IMG/VR virus record: IMGVR_UViG_3300047550_000671
Span: 1 to 35,705 of that record
Source: a virus
Reading direction: 5' to 3' (one strand)
Length of the DNA stretch: 35,705 nt
Shown: piece after piece, positions 22,920 through 30,774 of the stretch
Numbering within the stretch: position 1 is the stretch's first letter
How the letters are laid out: each line of letters begins with the position of its first letter
The notes under the pieces: generated by a model
The model's input: the letters and a program-made list of their open reading frames with translations, nothing else
Told to the model about the DNA's origin: nothing
Databases searched by the model: none
Position numbers and translations under genes: made by a program

Positions 22920-23240
22920 TTAGAATTGGCTTACTATTGTTTTAAAGGCTTCTACGCCAGTAGCACCAAGTACTGCTGCCGCACCCATTAGCATCCATTT
23001 GATCTTTTCTATCGAACTGATCTTTTCTGCTAACTCGTCATGTGATGTTTTATTGCTATCCTGAAATTCTTTCAGTATTTGCTTAGTCTCATCCATGTTT
23101 CTATCTAAACAATCGTGCAAATCTTTGACTTCGGTCTTTAAGTCATCCAACTTCTCGTCCATATTTCTGAACTGAACTTGTAAAACTGCGATCTCAGTCT
23201 CGGCTTGCTCGACTCTTTTAGCGGCGTTAATAGTAGACAT
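22920..23240 (-). CDS. Coiled-coil protein with C-terminal membrane helix, XhlA-like (106 aa)
   Basis: Residues about 5-78 are a continuous heptad-rich coiled coil (AETEIAVLQVQF, MDEKLDDLKTEVKDLHDCLD). Residues 82-98 (WMLMGAAAVLGATGVEA) form a single hydrophobic helix. This architecture is that of XhlA/holin-associated and similar phage membrane-anchored proteins, but no specific family residue settles it. It ends at the two-way terminator and follows the 336-aa gene by 10 bases. The ribosome-binding site is AAGGAAA. It may act in lysis timing at the inner membrane, or as a small structural or superinfection protein; the lysis role is an inference. Confidence 0.55.
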   Translation of the reverse strand: MSTINAAKRVEQAETEIAVLQVQFRNMDEKLDDLKTEVKDLHDCLDRNMDETKQILKEFQDSNKTSHDELAEKISSIEKIKWMLMGAAAVLGATGVEAFKTIVSQF

Positions 23241-23250
23241 TTATGTTTCC

Positions 23251-24261
23251 TTATGCGCCAGTTATTGTGACGATTGGGTATGGTTGACCGCCATAAGTAT
23301 TGGCTGCATATGCTGTGTTAAATGTACCAAACGCTGGTGAACTATTGTTGATGTTTGCAGTCTCATTTGGAAGTGCTGTGACTCCAGAATTCGCTGTAAA
23401 GATTTCAACAGTATGATCACTTAGTGATTGTACCTTTGTAGTTGCAGCATTAGCATAAGTCGCAGTGATAGTCATTGTATTTGGTAACAATGCTGTATTT
23501 GCGACATTTGCTGTATAGCAAGCAGCAGTCAAGCCTGAAGTTGTACCTGTTACTAGATACTTCTGCTTACCCTTCTGACGAACGATAAAGCCTGCTTCTG
23601 GAGTGCCATAACTATAAGCACCTGCTGTAACATTGGCTGTAGCATTTGCTGCAAATGTTGCGAATACTGCGTTGGCATTTGCTATATCAGTGATTGTACC
23701 TAATATTGCTCCTGCTTCACTATAGACGATTGTACCATCTACTAATGTATTTGCAAAATCTGTGCCTACGCCATCTAGGTTTGGACTGCTATCTGATGTA
23801 GTGATCGTGCCAGTACCTGCGATACCGATACATACACCTACTAATACCTGAGTGCCGTATATAGCAGTGTTACCACCGACTACAGAGTATGTGTTTGCGT
23901 TGGTTGCTGGATAACCTGCACCGCCATTTGGATTGTTGAAATATGCATCAACAACACCAACTGTTGCTGCTACTGTACCTGCAGCAGTTGAAACATCAAA
24001 CTTTGTATAAGTTGGATTTGCTGAAAGTTGAGTTGCAGAAGCATAGAATGTACTATTGTTACCTGAGTTTACAACCTGTAAAATCCAATATGTAGTACCA
24101 GCAACTAAGTTGCCGATATTACTTGCTGGAATAAATGGCATACCTGCAATGATGCCTAAGTTGGTAAAGTTTGCACTTGTTGTTATTAGATCAGTACCAG
24201 CAGTAGTGTTGGTGATTGTAATAACAGCTTGTGCTTTTGCGATTTTAAGTGGACGACCCAT
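23251..24261 (-). CDS. Probable virion protein, Ala/Thr/Asn-rich beta structure (336 aa)
   Basis: I do not recognise a specific family. The protein begins MGRPLKIAKAQAVITITNT and is rich in Ala, Thr, Asn and Gly with many short beta-strand patterns (TGTITTSDSSPNLDGVGTDF, TTYWILQVVN, GFIVRQKGKQKYLVTG). The segment near 224-245 resembles the KQKYLV strand of phage head or tail decoration proteins. The open frame extends 30 codons upstream, but the start at 24261 is chosen for its near-perfect AGGAGA ribosome-binding site 7 bases away. A late promoter lies 80 bases upstream and the leader in between folds into hairpins. High-level late expression is likely, so an abundant capsid or tail component is plausible. 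Confidence 0.68.
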   Translation of the reverse strand: MGRPLKIAKAQAVITITNTTAGTDLITTSANFTNLGIIAGMPFIPASNIGNLVAGTTYWILQVVNSGNNSTFYASATQLSANPTYTKFDVSTAAGTVAATVGVVDAYFNNPNGGAGYPATNANTYSVVGGNTAIYGTQVLVGVCIGIAGTGTITTSDSSPNLDGVGTDFANTLVDGTIVYSEAGAILGTITDIANANAVFATFAANATANVTAGAYSYGTPEAGFIVRQKGKQKYLVTGTTSGLTAACYTANVANTALLPNTMTITATYANAATTKVQSLSDHTVEIFTANSGVTALPNETANINNSSPAFGTFNTAYAANTYGGQPYPIVTITGA

Positions 24262-24298
24262 TTTTTTATCTCCTGTTAAGCCGGGTTCTAGCCGGTAC

Positions 24299-24333
24299 GC
24301 AGTGGGTACTGCATAAACTCTCACCATGAGAGT
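24299..24333 (-). promoter_or_regulatory. Structured 5' leader: consecutive hairpins
   Basis: Between the late promoter and the 336-aa gene the minus-strand leader contains ACTCTC-loop-GAGAGT (24317-24333) and GCAGT-ACCC-ACTGC (24299-24312). A weaker CCGG/CCGG stem follows at 24281-24295. The ribosome-binding site at 24269-24274 stays unpaired. Such leaders can stabilise late mRNA. Confidence 0.45.
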
Positions 24334-24341
24334 ATATGTTA

Positions 24342-24349
24342 TATTTATC
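24342..24349 (-). promoter_or_regulatory. T4-like late promoter (GATAAATA) for the 336-aa gene
   Basis: The minus strand reads TTTGATAAATATAACATATA. The core matches the other late promoters in this window and lies 81 bases before the chosen start, leaving a long structured leader. Confidence 0.65.
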
Positions 24350-24374
24350 AAAAAAGTCTATTTTTTTGCGTGGC

Positions 24375-24647
24375 TTATTCGCCGATACTTGCGCCGAGGT
24401 CTGTGACTGAGAATATTCCTGTGCCACTTACTGCAATATATGCTATGTAATTGCCTTCGCCTACTATAAAACTATTGTTAACAGTATTCGCTGGAATAAT
24501 CTCACATGCAGTTAGATTTGCTGTTACTGAACTATTACCTACTGCTACTGCGATTGCGCTTGATGTTGTGGAAATACGAACCTTATCGGTGGTGGCTACC
24601 GCTGTTAATTGACTGGATCCGCTAGGTGTATAGATTGCTGCCGCCAT
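24375..24647 (-). CDS. Small beta-rich structural candidate (90 aa)
   Basis: A short Ala/Ser/Thr/Val-rich protein starting MAAAIYTPSGSSQLTAVATT, with alternating hydrophobic strands (VRISTTSSAIAVAVG, NYIAYIAVSGTGIFSVTDLG). It has no membrane segment or catalytic motif. The gene has its own GATAAATAC late promoter 17 bases upstream and a GGAAA ribosome-binding site. It sits between the protease and the 336-aa protein, so it is likely a virion component such as a decoration or fibre accessory protein. The function is otherwise unknown. Confidence 0.6.
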   Translation of the reverse strand: MAAAIYTPSGSSQLTAVATTDKVRISTTSSAIAVAVGNSSVTANLTACEIIPANTVNNSFIVGEGNYIAYIAVSGTGIFSVTDLGASIGE

Positions 24648-24663
24648 AATAATTTCCTATAAT

Positions 24664-24672
24664 GTATTTATC
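24664..24672 (-). promoter_or_regulatory. T4-like late promoter (GATAAATAC) for the 90-aa gene
   Basis: The minus strand reads TTTGATAAATACATTATAGG, identical through GATAAATACATTATA to the collagen-fibre promoter at 5015-5023. It overlaps the protease stop codon. Confidence 0.75.
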
Positions 24673-26638
24673 AAACTATTCTAAAGGTAACACCACCTGT
24701 CATAGTGAATGATCCAGTAGTATTTCCCGTAGTATTCTCACTATTATTATTATATAACACACGCCTAGTTCCGCCCATGAGGCTATTCAAGTCTGCCCAG
24801 TCTGCACTAGTAGCAGTCGTGGGGTCGGGTCCTTGATAAAATGTACTTGCTGATTGTGTAGTTAAACTTTGTAACCATGCTCTGATATCAGTCCATACCC
24901 AAGTTCTATTATACTGTAATTGCGCAGCGATTAATCCTGTAGCCACTGGACATGCTGCGCTAGTACCATTAAAACTTTGATCATATGAAGTCAACGATCC
25001 TGCGGGAAGTGTTCTCTGGTCAAATCTATTAAAGTTTGTCGCATCTCTATTAGCACTTAATGTTCCATCAGCAGGTGTATAACAATCTATCTGTTCCCCC
25101 ATGTCACTATAATTTACTTTTCTTTCTAGATTGCCTGCGTTAAACGAATCATCTAACGCACCTATGTTAATGACTGGATACACTACTTTCGAACCTACGC
25201 TGAACTTACCTAAGTGTTGCGGAAATCCTCTACGGCTTGTAGTGTTATAGCATGTGCTACCGAATTCATCATGTGTAGCACTGGCTAATGGAGTTGCTAC
25301 TGAATTTGACCAGTAGTTATCAAAATCAAGTTGATCACTTCCTACTTGTTTTTGATTACTGTTACCTGCAGCAGCGACAAATATAACTCCTGCTGCGATT
25401 AATTCATCACCTGCTGTAGTCAATGAGTTCGTGACCATCTCACCTTTACATCTACCACTGTCGCCGGCAGTTCCTATATAAAGCATAAAGTTAGGTTTAG
25501 AACTATATGCAACTCCACCTGCTCCTGATGTACCTTGTCTAAAATAATAATATCCTGTGCTAGGAGTTGTTGCTCTAAAACCCCAACTATTGCTTGTGAT
25601 AGTTGGATTCTTATTACCATATGTGGGATTAACTGACTTTGCCAAGTGAAATACTTTGACAACATCAAAATAATTGTCTATAGGCCATAATCCATTATTT
25701 CCATATGCGTTGACTAACCATTTGTTAGCGTTGTATGCCCAACCAAATGTTCTACCATAGGTCAATGCCATGCATGGTGTACCGTGACTTCCGTCTGGTG
25801 GTCGATTAGTATTATTACCGTTACAGTTTAATCGTGTATAATAACTCGGTACAGAAACATTACCCAACGCAGCAAATTGTGAACTGCGTTGTGTAGAATC
25901 ATTCCACCATGCTCTTGCTACGCTTTCGACTGGAACTGTAGTACCGTCCCATCTTACTGTCAATCTTGTACCTGGGCTTGCATTAAACCACGCAGGATCG
26001 AGGTAATACGGCCCTTCTAAAACTACATCAAGCACATCACAAGTTCCATTACCGGGCAATGGATTGCCGCCTACATAATCACTTGGTCCATAACCGGTGT
26101 TATTTGCAAACTCAACATGACCGAACCATCCACCATCATCTCCTACTATCACATCGATTCCAGTTCCTGTGCCAGTAGTGTTAGGTATAGTATTGCTATA
26201 GACTGTAGTTGCAGAACCACCAGTTACCCAAGGATTAGCATACTGATTACATCTTAATAATTGATACCCTGAACGATTCAAATCAGTGCTGTTAGGTGAT
26301 GCCGGCAATTGACCTACAAAATTCATGTAACATTTTGCATTTGCGCTGTATCTAGGAGTAGTATGCAATTCATCAGGCGAAGGTCTAGGAGTGTCTGGAT
26401 AGTATGTTACATTTATCTCAACAAACTTTATATCCGGATGCTTAGATAATTCTTGTGCTTCTTCATCTGTGAGCATGTAGACTGCTCTAGTGGGACTATG
26501 TTCTTTTAGATCGGTACACTCTATGGCTCTAGTTGGTATATTATTTTCTAATGTGCTATCCATAGTTAAAATTTGATGAACTCGTTCCCAAGCATCAGGT
26601 GATACAGCACCTACTGCATAATATTTCTGTTCGCTCAT
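24671..26638 (-). CDS. Subtilisin-like serine protease (S8 family) with propeptide-like N-terminus (655 aa)
   Basis: A complete subtilase active site is visible: D167 in IDVIVGDDGGWFGH, H285 in DGSHGTPCMAL, the oxyanion-hole N426 in VIFVAAAGNSNQ and S560 in FNGTSAACPVATGL. Residues 1-80 (YYAVGAVSPDAWERV ... EEAQELSKHPDIKFVEINVT) resemble the I9-type intramolecular chaperone propeptide, whose last strand precedes the mature enzyme. There is no signal peptide. A ~115-residue insertion between D167 and H285 is rich in Asn, Trp and Gly. The gene starts 1 base after a tail-fibre gene and is followed by virion candidates. This suggests a fibre-associated or particle-packed protease that attacks host surface protein or matures the fibre. 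The enzyme class is well supported; the role is inference. Confidence 0.88.
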   Translation of the reverse strand: MSEQKYYAVGAVSPDAWERVHQILTMDSTLENNIPTRAIECTDLKEHSPTRAVYMLTDEEAQELSKHPDIKFVEINVTYYPDTPRPSPDELHTTPRYSANAKCYMNFVGQLPASPNSTDLNRSGYQLLRCNQYANPWVTGGSATTVYSNTIPNTTGTGTGIDVIVGDDGGWFGHVEFANNTGYGPSDYVGGNPLPGNGTCDVLDVVLEGPYYLDPAWFNASPGTRLTVRWDGTTVPVESVARAWWNDSTQRSSQFAALGNVSVPSYYTRLNCNGNNTNRPPDGSHGTPCMALTYGRTFGWAYNANKWLVNAYGNNGLWPIDNYFDVVKVFHLAKSVNPTYGNKNPTITSNSWGFRATTPSTGYYYFRQGTSGAGGVAYSSKPNFMLYIGTAGDSGRCKGEMVTNSLTTAGDELIAAGVIFVAAAGNSNQKQVGSDQLDFDNYWSNSVATPLASATHDEFGSTCYNTTSRRGFPQHLGKFSVGSKVVYPVINIGALDDSFNAGNLERKVNYSDMGEQIDCYTPADGTLSANRDATNFNRFDQRTLPAGSLTSYDQSFNGTSAACPVATGLIAAQLQYNRTWVWTDIRAWLQSLTTQSASTFYQGPDPTTATSADWADLNSLMGGTRRVLYNNNSENTTGNTTGSFTMTGGVTFRIV

Positions 26639-26639
26639 G

Positions 26640-28721
26640 TTAACCTATACGCCAATTAGTACCGTCACTGTAGACAGGAACAGTGTTTGAGCCGCCACCA
26701 CTCACTACTGCGCCGAAATTACCTGATGCTACAAGATTGCCATCGCTGACGAATGCTTTGCGCCCTGCTGTAGTCGCTGCTGGTAAATTAGCAAACGCTA
26801 CTACACTTAATGTAACGAAAGGTACAGATAGAATATTTGTGTTAGTGTCGTAATTGAATACAGCATCGCCGTCTAATGCGCCACCGTTATTGAATTGAAC
26901 TTCTGTGTTGCTGCCGCCTGCGGGTAGTGCTTCGCCGCCGCCACCTACTACGACAACATTACCCGTCAATGCTGAACTGAATGTCAATGTTAATGCATTA
27001 GCATTGTTATAAGTGATGTTAGGGAAGTCATAAGTTCCTACCATCGAAACATTGTTTGGATAGACAGGAGTTACACTCAAATATTTTGCTGCTAGATTAT
27101 GATTGACTACCCATGTAGTATTGGCTACTGATTGTGTATGAGTATAGTAACCAGCAATATTGCTGCTGCCAATGATAGCGACATTACCTGCTTCAGCAGA
27201 ACTAAATGTCAATGTTAGTGAATTGGCGTTAGTATAACTAATGCTAGGACCATCATATCTACCATACCATGATAGATCAGCGGTGCTAGCCGGAGCGACA
27301 GCAACGAACTCTGAATTTAAATTGTGATTTATAGTCCACGTAGTGCTAGCCGATCCTTGATTATGTAAATAATATCCTTCGCTATTCCCGCTGTCTCCAG
27401 CGATAGCAACATAGCCCGTGATCGCAGAACTAAATGTCAATGTTACTGTGTTAGCATTATTGTAATAGACATTGGGATAATCATAATGTCCAGTAATAGC
27501 AGTGCTGTTAGCAAAGATAGGAGTCACACTTACATATTGAGTGTTTAAGTTATGATTGACTACCCATGTAGTATTTGCTGAATTTTGTGTGAATAGATAG
27601 TAACCTACCGCCTCAGTGCCACCTCCGCCACCGTTCGACCAATATAGATTACCTAATCCATCTGTAGTCAATACTTGTGTAGGGTTTCCACCTTCTATGT
27701 AAATGTTAGCATTTGAACCTAGATTTGAATTGCCTGTCACCGTCAAATTAGGTACTGTTAAATTACCTGTGCTTGTGATATTAGGTTGTGCTGATGTTAC
27801 TAATGTACCTGTGATTAAGTTTGCAGTTACAAGATTAGCACCCACTGTACCGCTGTTGGCATAGATGTTTGCAACTGTAGTGGCATTGCCTAGTGTTAAA
27901 TTTCTATTCGTGTAATCGTATAAGAATACTGCATCACCGGCGAAATCTGCGCCTGAATTATATTGTACGCTTAGGTTTGAACCGCCCGGCTCGCCGCCAT
28001 TCGCTGATACAGTATTGAATATGACGATACCGGTATCAGTAGGGTAGCTTCCGTATGTGCTACTATTGACAGGTATCAATAATGCTGAATCTTGATATAA
28101 ATCATATAATTGAATATTGCCGGCTACCGGCTTTAAGAAGAAATTATCACCGTTCAAGTTAGTAGCATAAGTTCCGCTACTATTGCTGATCATGTTGATA
28201 GTGATCTCTGCACCCTGATCAAAAGGATAAGAATTCTGTAATGTGACCCTTGCTGTTGTGTTAGCAGAGATAGTATTGATGTTCTGTACTACTGTTCCCT
28301 TAGGAGTCCAGTTAAGCGCACCTGAACCGTCAGTAGTCAACACATAACCTATAGCACCGCCACCTATATATAGGTTGTCGATATTACCTAGATGTATAGG
28401 AGTGCTTGTCCAATAAGTTGAATCGGCAGGTGCAGATGCGTTTCCACCTGCATTTACCCAATAACCGCTATTAAAAACTAATACTTGTCCGTTAGCGACA
28501 TTCGCTTCGATGTCTAAGTTACCTATAGCACCGTCTATCTGGCTAAATGCTATTTCGCTATAGGCAGTTAGGACTTCCACATTTTCTGTGTCACCTATGG
28601 TTTTACCTATGAAAAGTAGTTTCTGATCGCTGGCAAAACCGAATTCTGCTTCGTCAAGTTGTGGAAGATCGACTAGATCACCCGAACGCTGCTGAATTTT
28701 AGAAATCTGTATAATAGACAT
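26640..28721 (-). CDS. Tail fibre protein with three beta-modules (693 aa)
   Basis: The N-terminus (IQISKIQQRSGDLVDLPQ, then EAEFGFASDQKLLFIG) is like the Mtd-type N-terminal domain that starts many phage receptor-binding fibres. Repeated units GYVLTTDGSGALNW (about 125-138) and QVLTTDGLGNLYW (349-361) follow. Three ~70-residue modules occupy 373-441, 449-517 and 524-593, each with TTW...NHNL, a V.P... strand and NAN..TLTFSSA..G. The end (GAVVSGGGSNTVPVYSDGTN, then WRIG) is a common fibre C-terminus. A CATAAATAG late promoter lies upstream. The subtilase gene follows after 1 base. The receptor is unknown. Confidence 0.87.
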   Translation of the reverse strand: MSIIQISKIQQRSGDLVDLPQLDEAEFGFASDQKLLFIGKTIGDTENVEVLTAYSEIAFSQIDGAIGNLDIEANVANGQVLVFNSGYWVNAGGNASAPADSTYWTSTPIHLGNIDNLYIGGGAIGYVLTTDGSGALNWTPKGTVVQNINTISANTTARVTLQNSYPFDQGAEITINMISNSSGTYATNLNGDNFFLKPVAGNIQLYDLYQDSALLIPVNSSTYGSYPTDTGIVIFNTVSANGGEPGGSNLSVQYNSGADFAGDAVFLYDYTNRNLTLGNATTVANIYANSGTVGANLVTANLITGTLVTSAQPNITSTGNLTVPNLTVTGNSNLGSNANIYIEGGNPTQVLTTDGLGNLYWSNGGGGGTEAVGYYLFTQNSANTTWVVNHNLNTQYVSVTPIFANSTAITGHYDYPNVYYNNANTVTLTFSSAITGYVAIAGDSGNSEGYYLHNQGSASTTWTINHNLNSEFVAVAPASTADLSWYGRYDGPSISYTNANSLTLTFSSAEAGNVAIIGSSNIAGYYTHTQSVANTTWVVNHNLAAKYLSVTPVYPNNVSMVGTYDFPNITYNNANALTLTFSSALTGNVVVVGGGGEALPAGGSNTEVQFNNGGALDGDAVFNYDTNTNILSVPFVTLSVVAFANLPAATTAGRKAFVSDGNLVASGNFGAVVSGGGSNTVPVYSDGTNWRIG
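26943..27605 (-). repeat. Three tandem ~70-aa beta-modules in the 693-aa fibre
   Basis: Modules are encoded at 27399-27605, 27171-27377 and 26943-27152. Shared features are (Y/H)(T/N)Q, TTW.(V/I)NHNL, a P-containing middle strand, YD.P.(I/V).Y.NAN and LTFSSA..G.V. They are homologous to the two modules at 2468-2944 in the other fibre. Confidence 0.88.
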
Positions 28722-28747
28722 AGTTGTAAGCTTACCAAGTAGTACAA

Positions 28748-28756
28748 CTATTTATG
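28748..28756 (-). promoter_or_regulatory. Late-type promoter (CATAAATAG) for the 693-aa fibre and protease
   Basis: The minus strand reads GATAGCATAAATAGTTGTAC, with the core 27 bases before the fibre ATG. No other promoter is seen before the coupled protease, so both proteins are probably made from this transcript. Confidence 0.62.
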
Positions 28757-28764
28757 CTATCAGG

Positions 28765-29454
28765 TCATATGAATTGTTTGTAATATTGTTCGATCCTAGC
28801 ATACCATAAATCAGTATACTTGTCGAATTCTGACCCTTCTACGATAAATTCCTGATATTGATTGTCTGCGCTGCACATGAAAACTACGCCCTTGCGTATC
28901 TTAGTACCAAAGACTTCATTATGTGCTAATGCATATGCAGCCAACTGCAAGAAATAGTCATCGATCCATTCACGCTTTTTAGGCTTATTTGTCTGCTTAT
29001 GGTCCATGATACATTCGATGTTATCATGCACTCCTACGAGGTCCGTAGTTCCTGCATAGACTTCGGGGAAGTAAAGGCTGACTTCTGTGCCCCAAAATTC
29101 CTGACATTTGCTCAAACCTTTGTCTATGATGGTCTGTGCCATCTGATGACTCTGTATGCTATAAGGATTCGTTCCCGGCTGCCCTGTATCACCGGTCTTG
29201 ACATGATTCTCAAGCCACTTATGCATGCGGGTACCGCGACCTGCAGCCTCAGTAGTGATCTGCTTGGCCTTCTCTTCGCCTACTCTTTTACGCCACTCTT
29301 GTAATGCCTTCTTCTTTTCTTCAGGCTTAGTAGCATCTAATATAGTAGTGACGCTAGGGACTGCGTGACCATCCGGGGTCATGTATTTTCGTGACCCGTT
29401 GACTGTTTCTCTTTTTAGTTCTTTATAGGGGAACTTGTTAGGTAAGTAAATCAA
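28765..29454 (-). CDS. RecB/MGME1-like PD-(D/E)XK exonuclease (229 aa)
   Basis: The motifs of the RecB-family (Cas4/MGME1-like) nuclease fold are present in order: GRGTRMH (72-78), E124 in WGTEVSLY, TTDLVG (D138), IMDHK (D151, K153) and QLAAYA (Q170). Such enzymes degrade single-stranded or end-processed DNA. T4-like aquatic phages commonly carry one for recombination or host DNA breakdown. The N-terminal FPYKELKRETVNG ... VPSVTTILD is conserved in these phage versions, which supports the TTG start at 29454. That TTG overlaps the stop of the iscA-like gene (TTGA), giving translational coupling. The nearest in-frame ATG would remove the conserved N-terminus. Confidence 0.85.
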   Translation of the reverse strand: MIYLPNKFPYKELKRETVNGSRKYMTPDGHAVPSVTTILDATKPEEKKKALQEWRKRVGEEKAKQITTEAAGRGTRMHKWLENHVKTGDTGQPGTNPYSIQSHQMAQTIIDKGLSKCQEFWGTEVSLYFPEVYAGTTDLVGVHDNIECIMDHKQTNKPKKREWIDDYFLQLAAYALAHNEVFGTKIRKGVVFMCSADNQYQEFIVEGSEFDKYTDLWYARIEQYYKQFI

Positions 29455-29771
29455 ACTGTAAAACTCTCACCGCAGCCGCATCTTGCTGATTCATTAGGAT
29501 TGATGAACTCAAATTTTTCATTTAATCCCTGCTTGATGTAATCAACAGTTGTACCATTAACATATGGGTATGCGTCTTTAGTTACCCATACATATAGGTT
29601 GTCGTGAATAGATAGCATATCTTCGCTTTTCCATTCGTCAGCGAATTCGATTTTATAAGAATAACCATTACAGCCTGTCTTAGTTATTCCCAATCTTATA
29701 CCTAACCCGCTTCCTCTTTGCTGTATTTGCTCAAGAAACTTTTTCTTGGCAGTATCGGTCAGTTTAATCAT
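29451..29771 (-). CDS. HesB/IscA-type iron-sulfur cluster carrier (106 aa)
   Basis: A-type carriers hold an Fe-S cluster through three Cys and pass it to apo-enzymes. The three ligands are in place: C34 in KTGCNGYSY, and C98/C100 in ARCGCGESF near the C-terminus. The rest (LTDTAKKKFLEQI, LGIRLGITKTG, FEFINPNES) follows the family, and 106 aa is the standard length. It is the first gene of a short unit with a sigma70-like promoter directly before the ATG and overlaps the exonuclease start. Phage copies are known in aquatic myoviruses and may help host or phage Fe-S enzymes during infection; which client is served is unknown. Confidence 0.9.
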   Translation of the reverse strand: MIKLTDTAKKKFLEQIQQRGSGLGIRLGITKTGCNGYSYKIEFADEWKSEDMLSIHDNLYVWVTKDAYPYVNGTTVDYIKQGLNEKFEFINPNESARCGCGESFTV

Positions 29772-29778
29772 ATATGTA

Positions 29779-29808
29779 ATTATACTAAACTTTGTTGCAA
29801 AAACTCAA
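29779..29808 (-). promoter_or_regulatory. Sigma70-like promoter (TTGAGT-18-TATAAT) for the iscA-like gene
   Basis: A perfect -10 TATAAT (29779-29784) and a -35 of TTGAGT (29803-29808) are 18 bases apart on the minus strand. The expected start of transcription is almost at the ATG (29771), so the message would be leaderless. Confidence 0.6.
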
Positions 29809-29817
29809 CAGAAATGG

Positions 29818-30774
29818 TTACATGAATCTGTATTTGAAGCCTTTGTTTGTAAGATAGCGATTTATCTGCATGATATGTTCTGGGCCGCACATCTCTAAGA
29901 ATCTGCGATGGAAACCAAACACTTTGATCTCATCGGTGTTTACGATGCTGTTAGGATCTTCGAATGCAGAGGCATCAGCGATCAATGGTGCATCTTCGTG
30001 GAAATTCTCAAAGAAATATGTGTGTGATATTTTTGGTACATCACGCATCATAGTGTTAACACCTGGGTGTATCTTATCGTTTACTGCTAGGCTATAGAAC
30101 AAGAATTCGCTAGGATTCGCTATAGTTTTATCTACATCATAATACAATAACTCATCAAAAAATTTATCTAAATCGACTCTTTCAGTCAGCAATTTATAGT
30201 CTATCTTAAAGGGCGTTCTAGGACCCAAGAAATACTTAGGCATCTCAGAGATGCCTAGTCTGTCCATATAAACACTTATAGTACCCTGCCAGTATTTGCT
30301 GTGCAAGGGTGAGACAAAGAACGGTTCAGATTCTTCTGCATCTTCTACATCGATCATTTCTACTTCATCACTTACTTCTTCTTTGTCATATACTAATTTT
30401 TCAAGATATCCAGAACCTATAAAGTCATCATATACTGAAAAAGTAAATGGTTGTACGAAAAAATTTTTTGCGTCAAGCAATAGATAATCCTTTTGAACTA
30501 ACCGTGATACAAGCATCTTTAATACCTGCTGTGTGGCATGTCCAGACAGTTCATCGAATCTAGCATCATCTAATAAAAATCTTCTGGGAATTACATATAG
30601 TTTGTGATGCTTATAGTAAGGCTTTAGTATGTCATGCCAAGCATGAACATCTACATTTTTCTCATTAACGATTACCCAATGTGTGCAGGGCTCCATAAAA
30701 TTCAACACACTTTCTGCTTGCAATACCATCAAGTGTCTTTCTATGTTGCATGTTATTGTAACTAAGTCTGTCAT
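29818..30774 (-). CDS. Glycosyltransferase-like protein, DUF6492-type (318 aa)
   Basis: The N-terminus (MTDLVTITCNIERHLMVLQA, then THWVIVNE) and a central YLLLDAKNFFVQPF near 97-110 resemble nucleotide-sugar-dependent GT-A folds of the DUF6492 type, where the D-x-K/D position would bind the metal-sugar. An acidic insert (DEVEMIDVEDAEESE) follows. Later landmarks are DRLGISEMPKYFLGPRTPF and KVFGFHRRFLEM. The start is set at the ATG of 30774, which overlaps the SGNH gene stop (ATGA), rather than the TTG three codons earlier. A glycan-modifying role, for instance on virion or host surface, fits its pairing with an SGNH-type protein. The family is suggested by memory, not by search. Confidence 0.55.
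   Translation of the reverse strand: MTDLVTITCNIERHLMVLQAESVLNFMEPCTHWVIVNEKNVDVHAWHDILKPYYKHHKLYVIPRRFLLDDARFDELSGHATQQVLKMLVSRLVQKDYLLLDAKNFFVQPFTFSVYDDFIGSGYLEKLVYDKEEVSDEVEMIDVEDAEESEPFFVSPLHSKYWQGTISVYMDRLGISEMPKYFLGPRTPFKIDYKLLTERVDLDKFFDELLYYDVDKTIANPSEFLFYSLAVNDKIHPGVNTMMRDVPKISHTYFFENFHEDAPLIADASAFEDPNSIVNTDEIKVFGFHRRFLEMCGPEHIMQINRYLTNKGFKYRFM

Noticed and set aside
24262-24351. Longer start for the 336-aa protein (30 extra codons)
   Set aside because: The upstream stretch holds hairpins and lies directly after the late promoter, while the internal ATG has a near-perfect ribosome-binding site.
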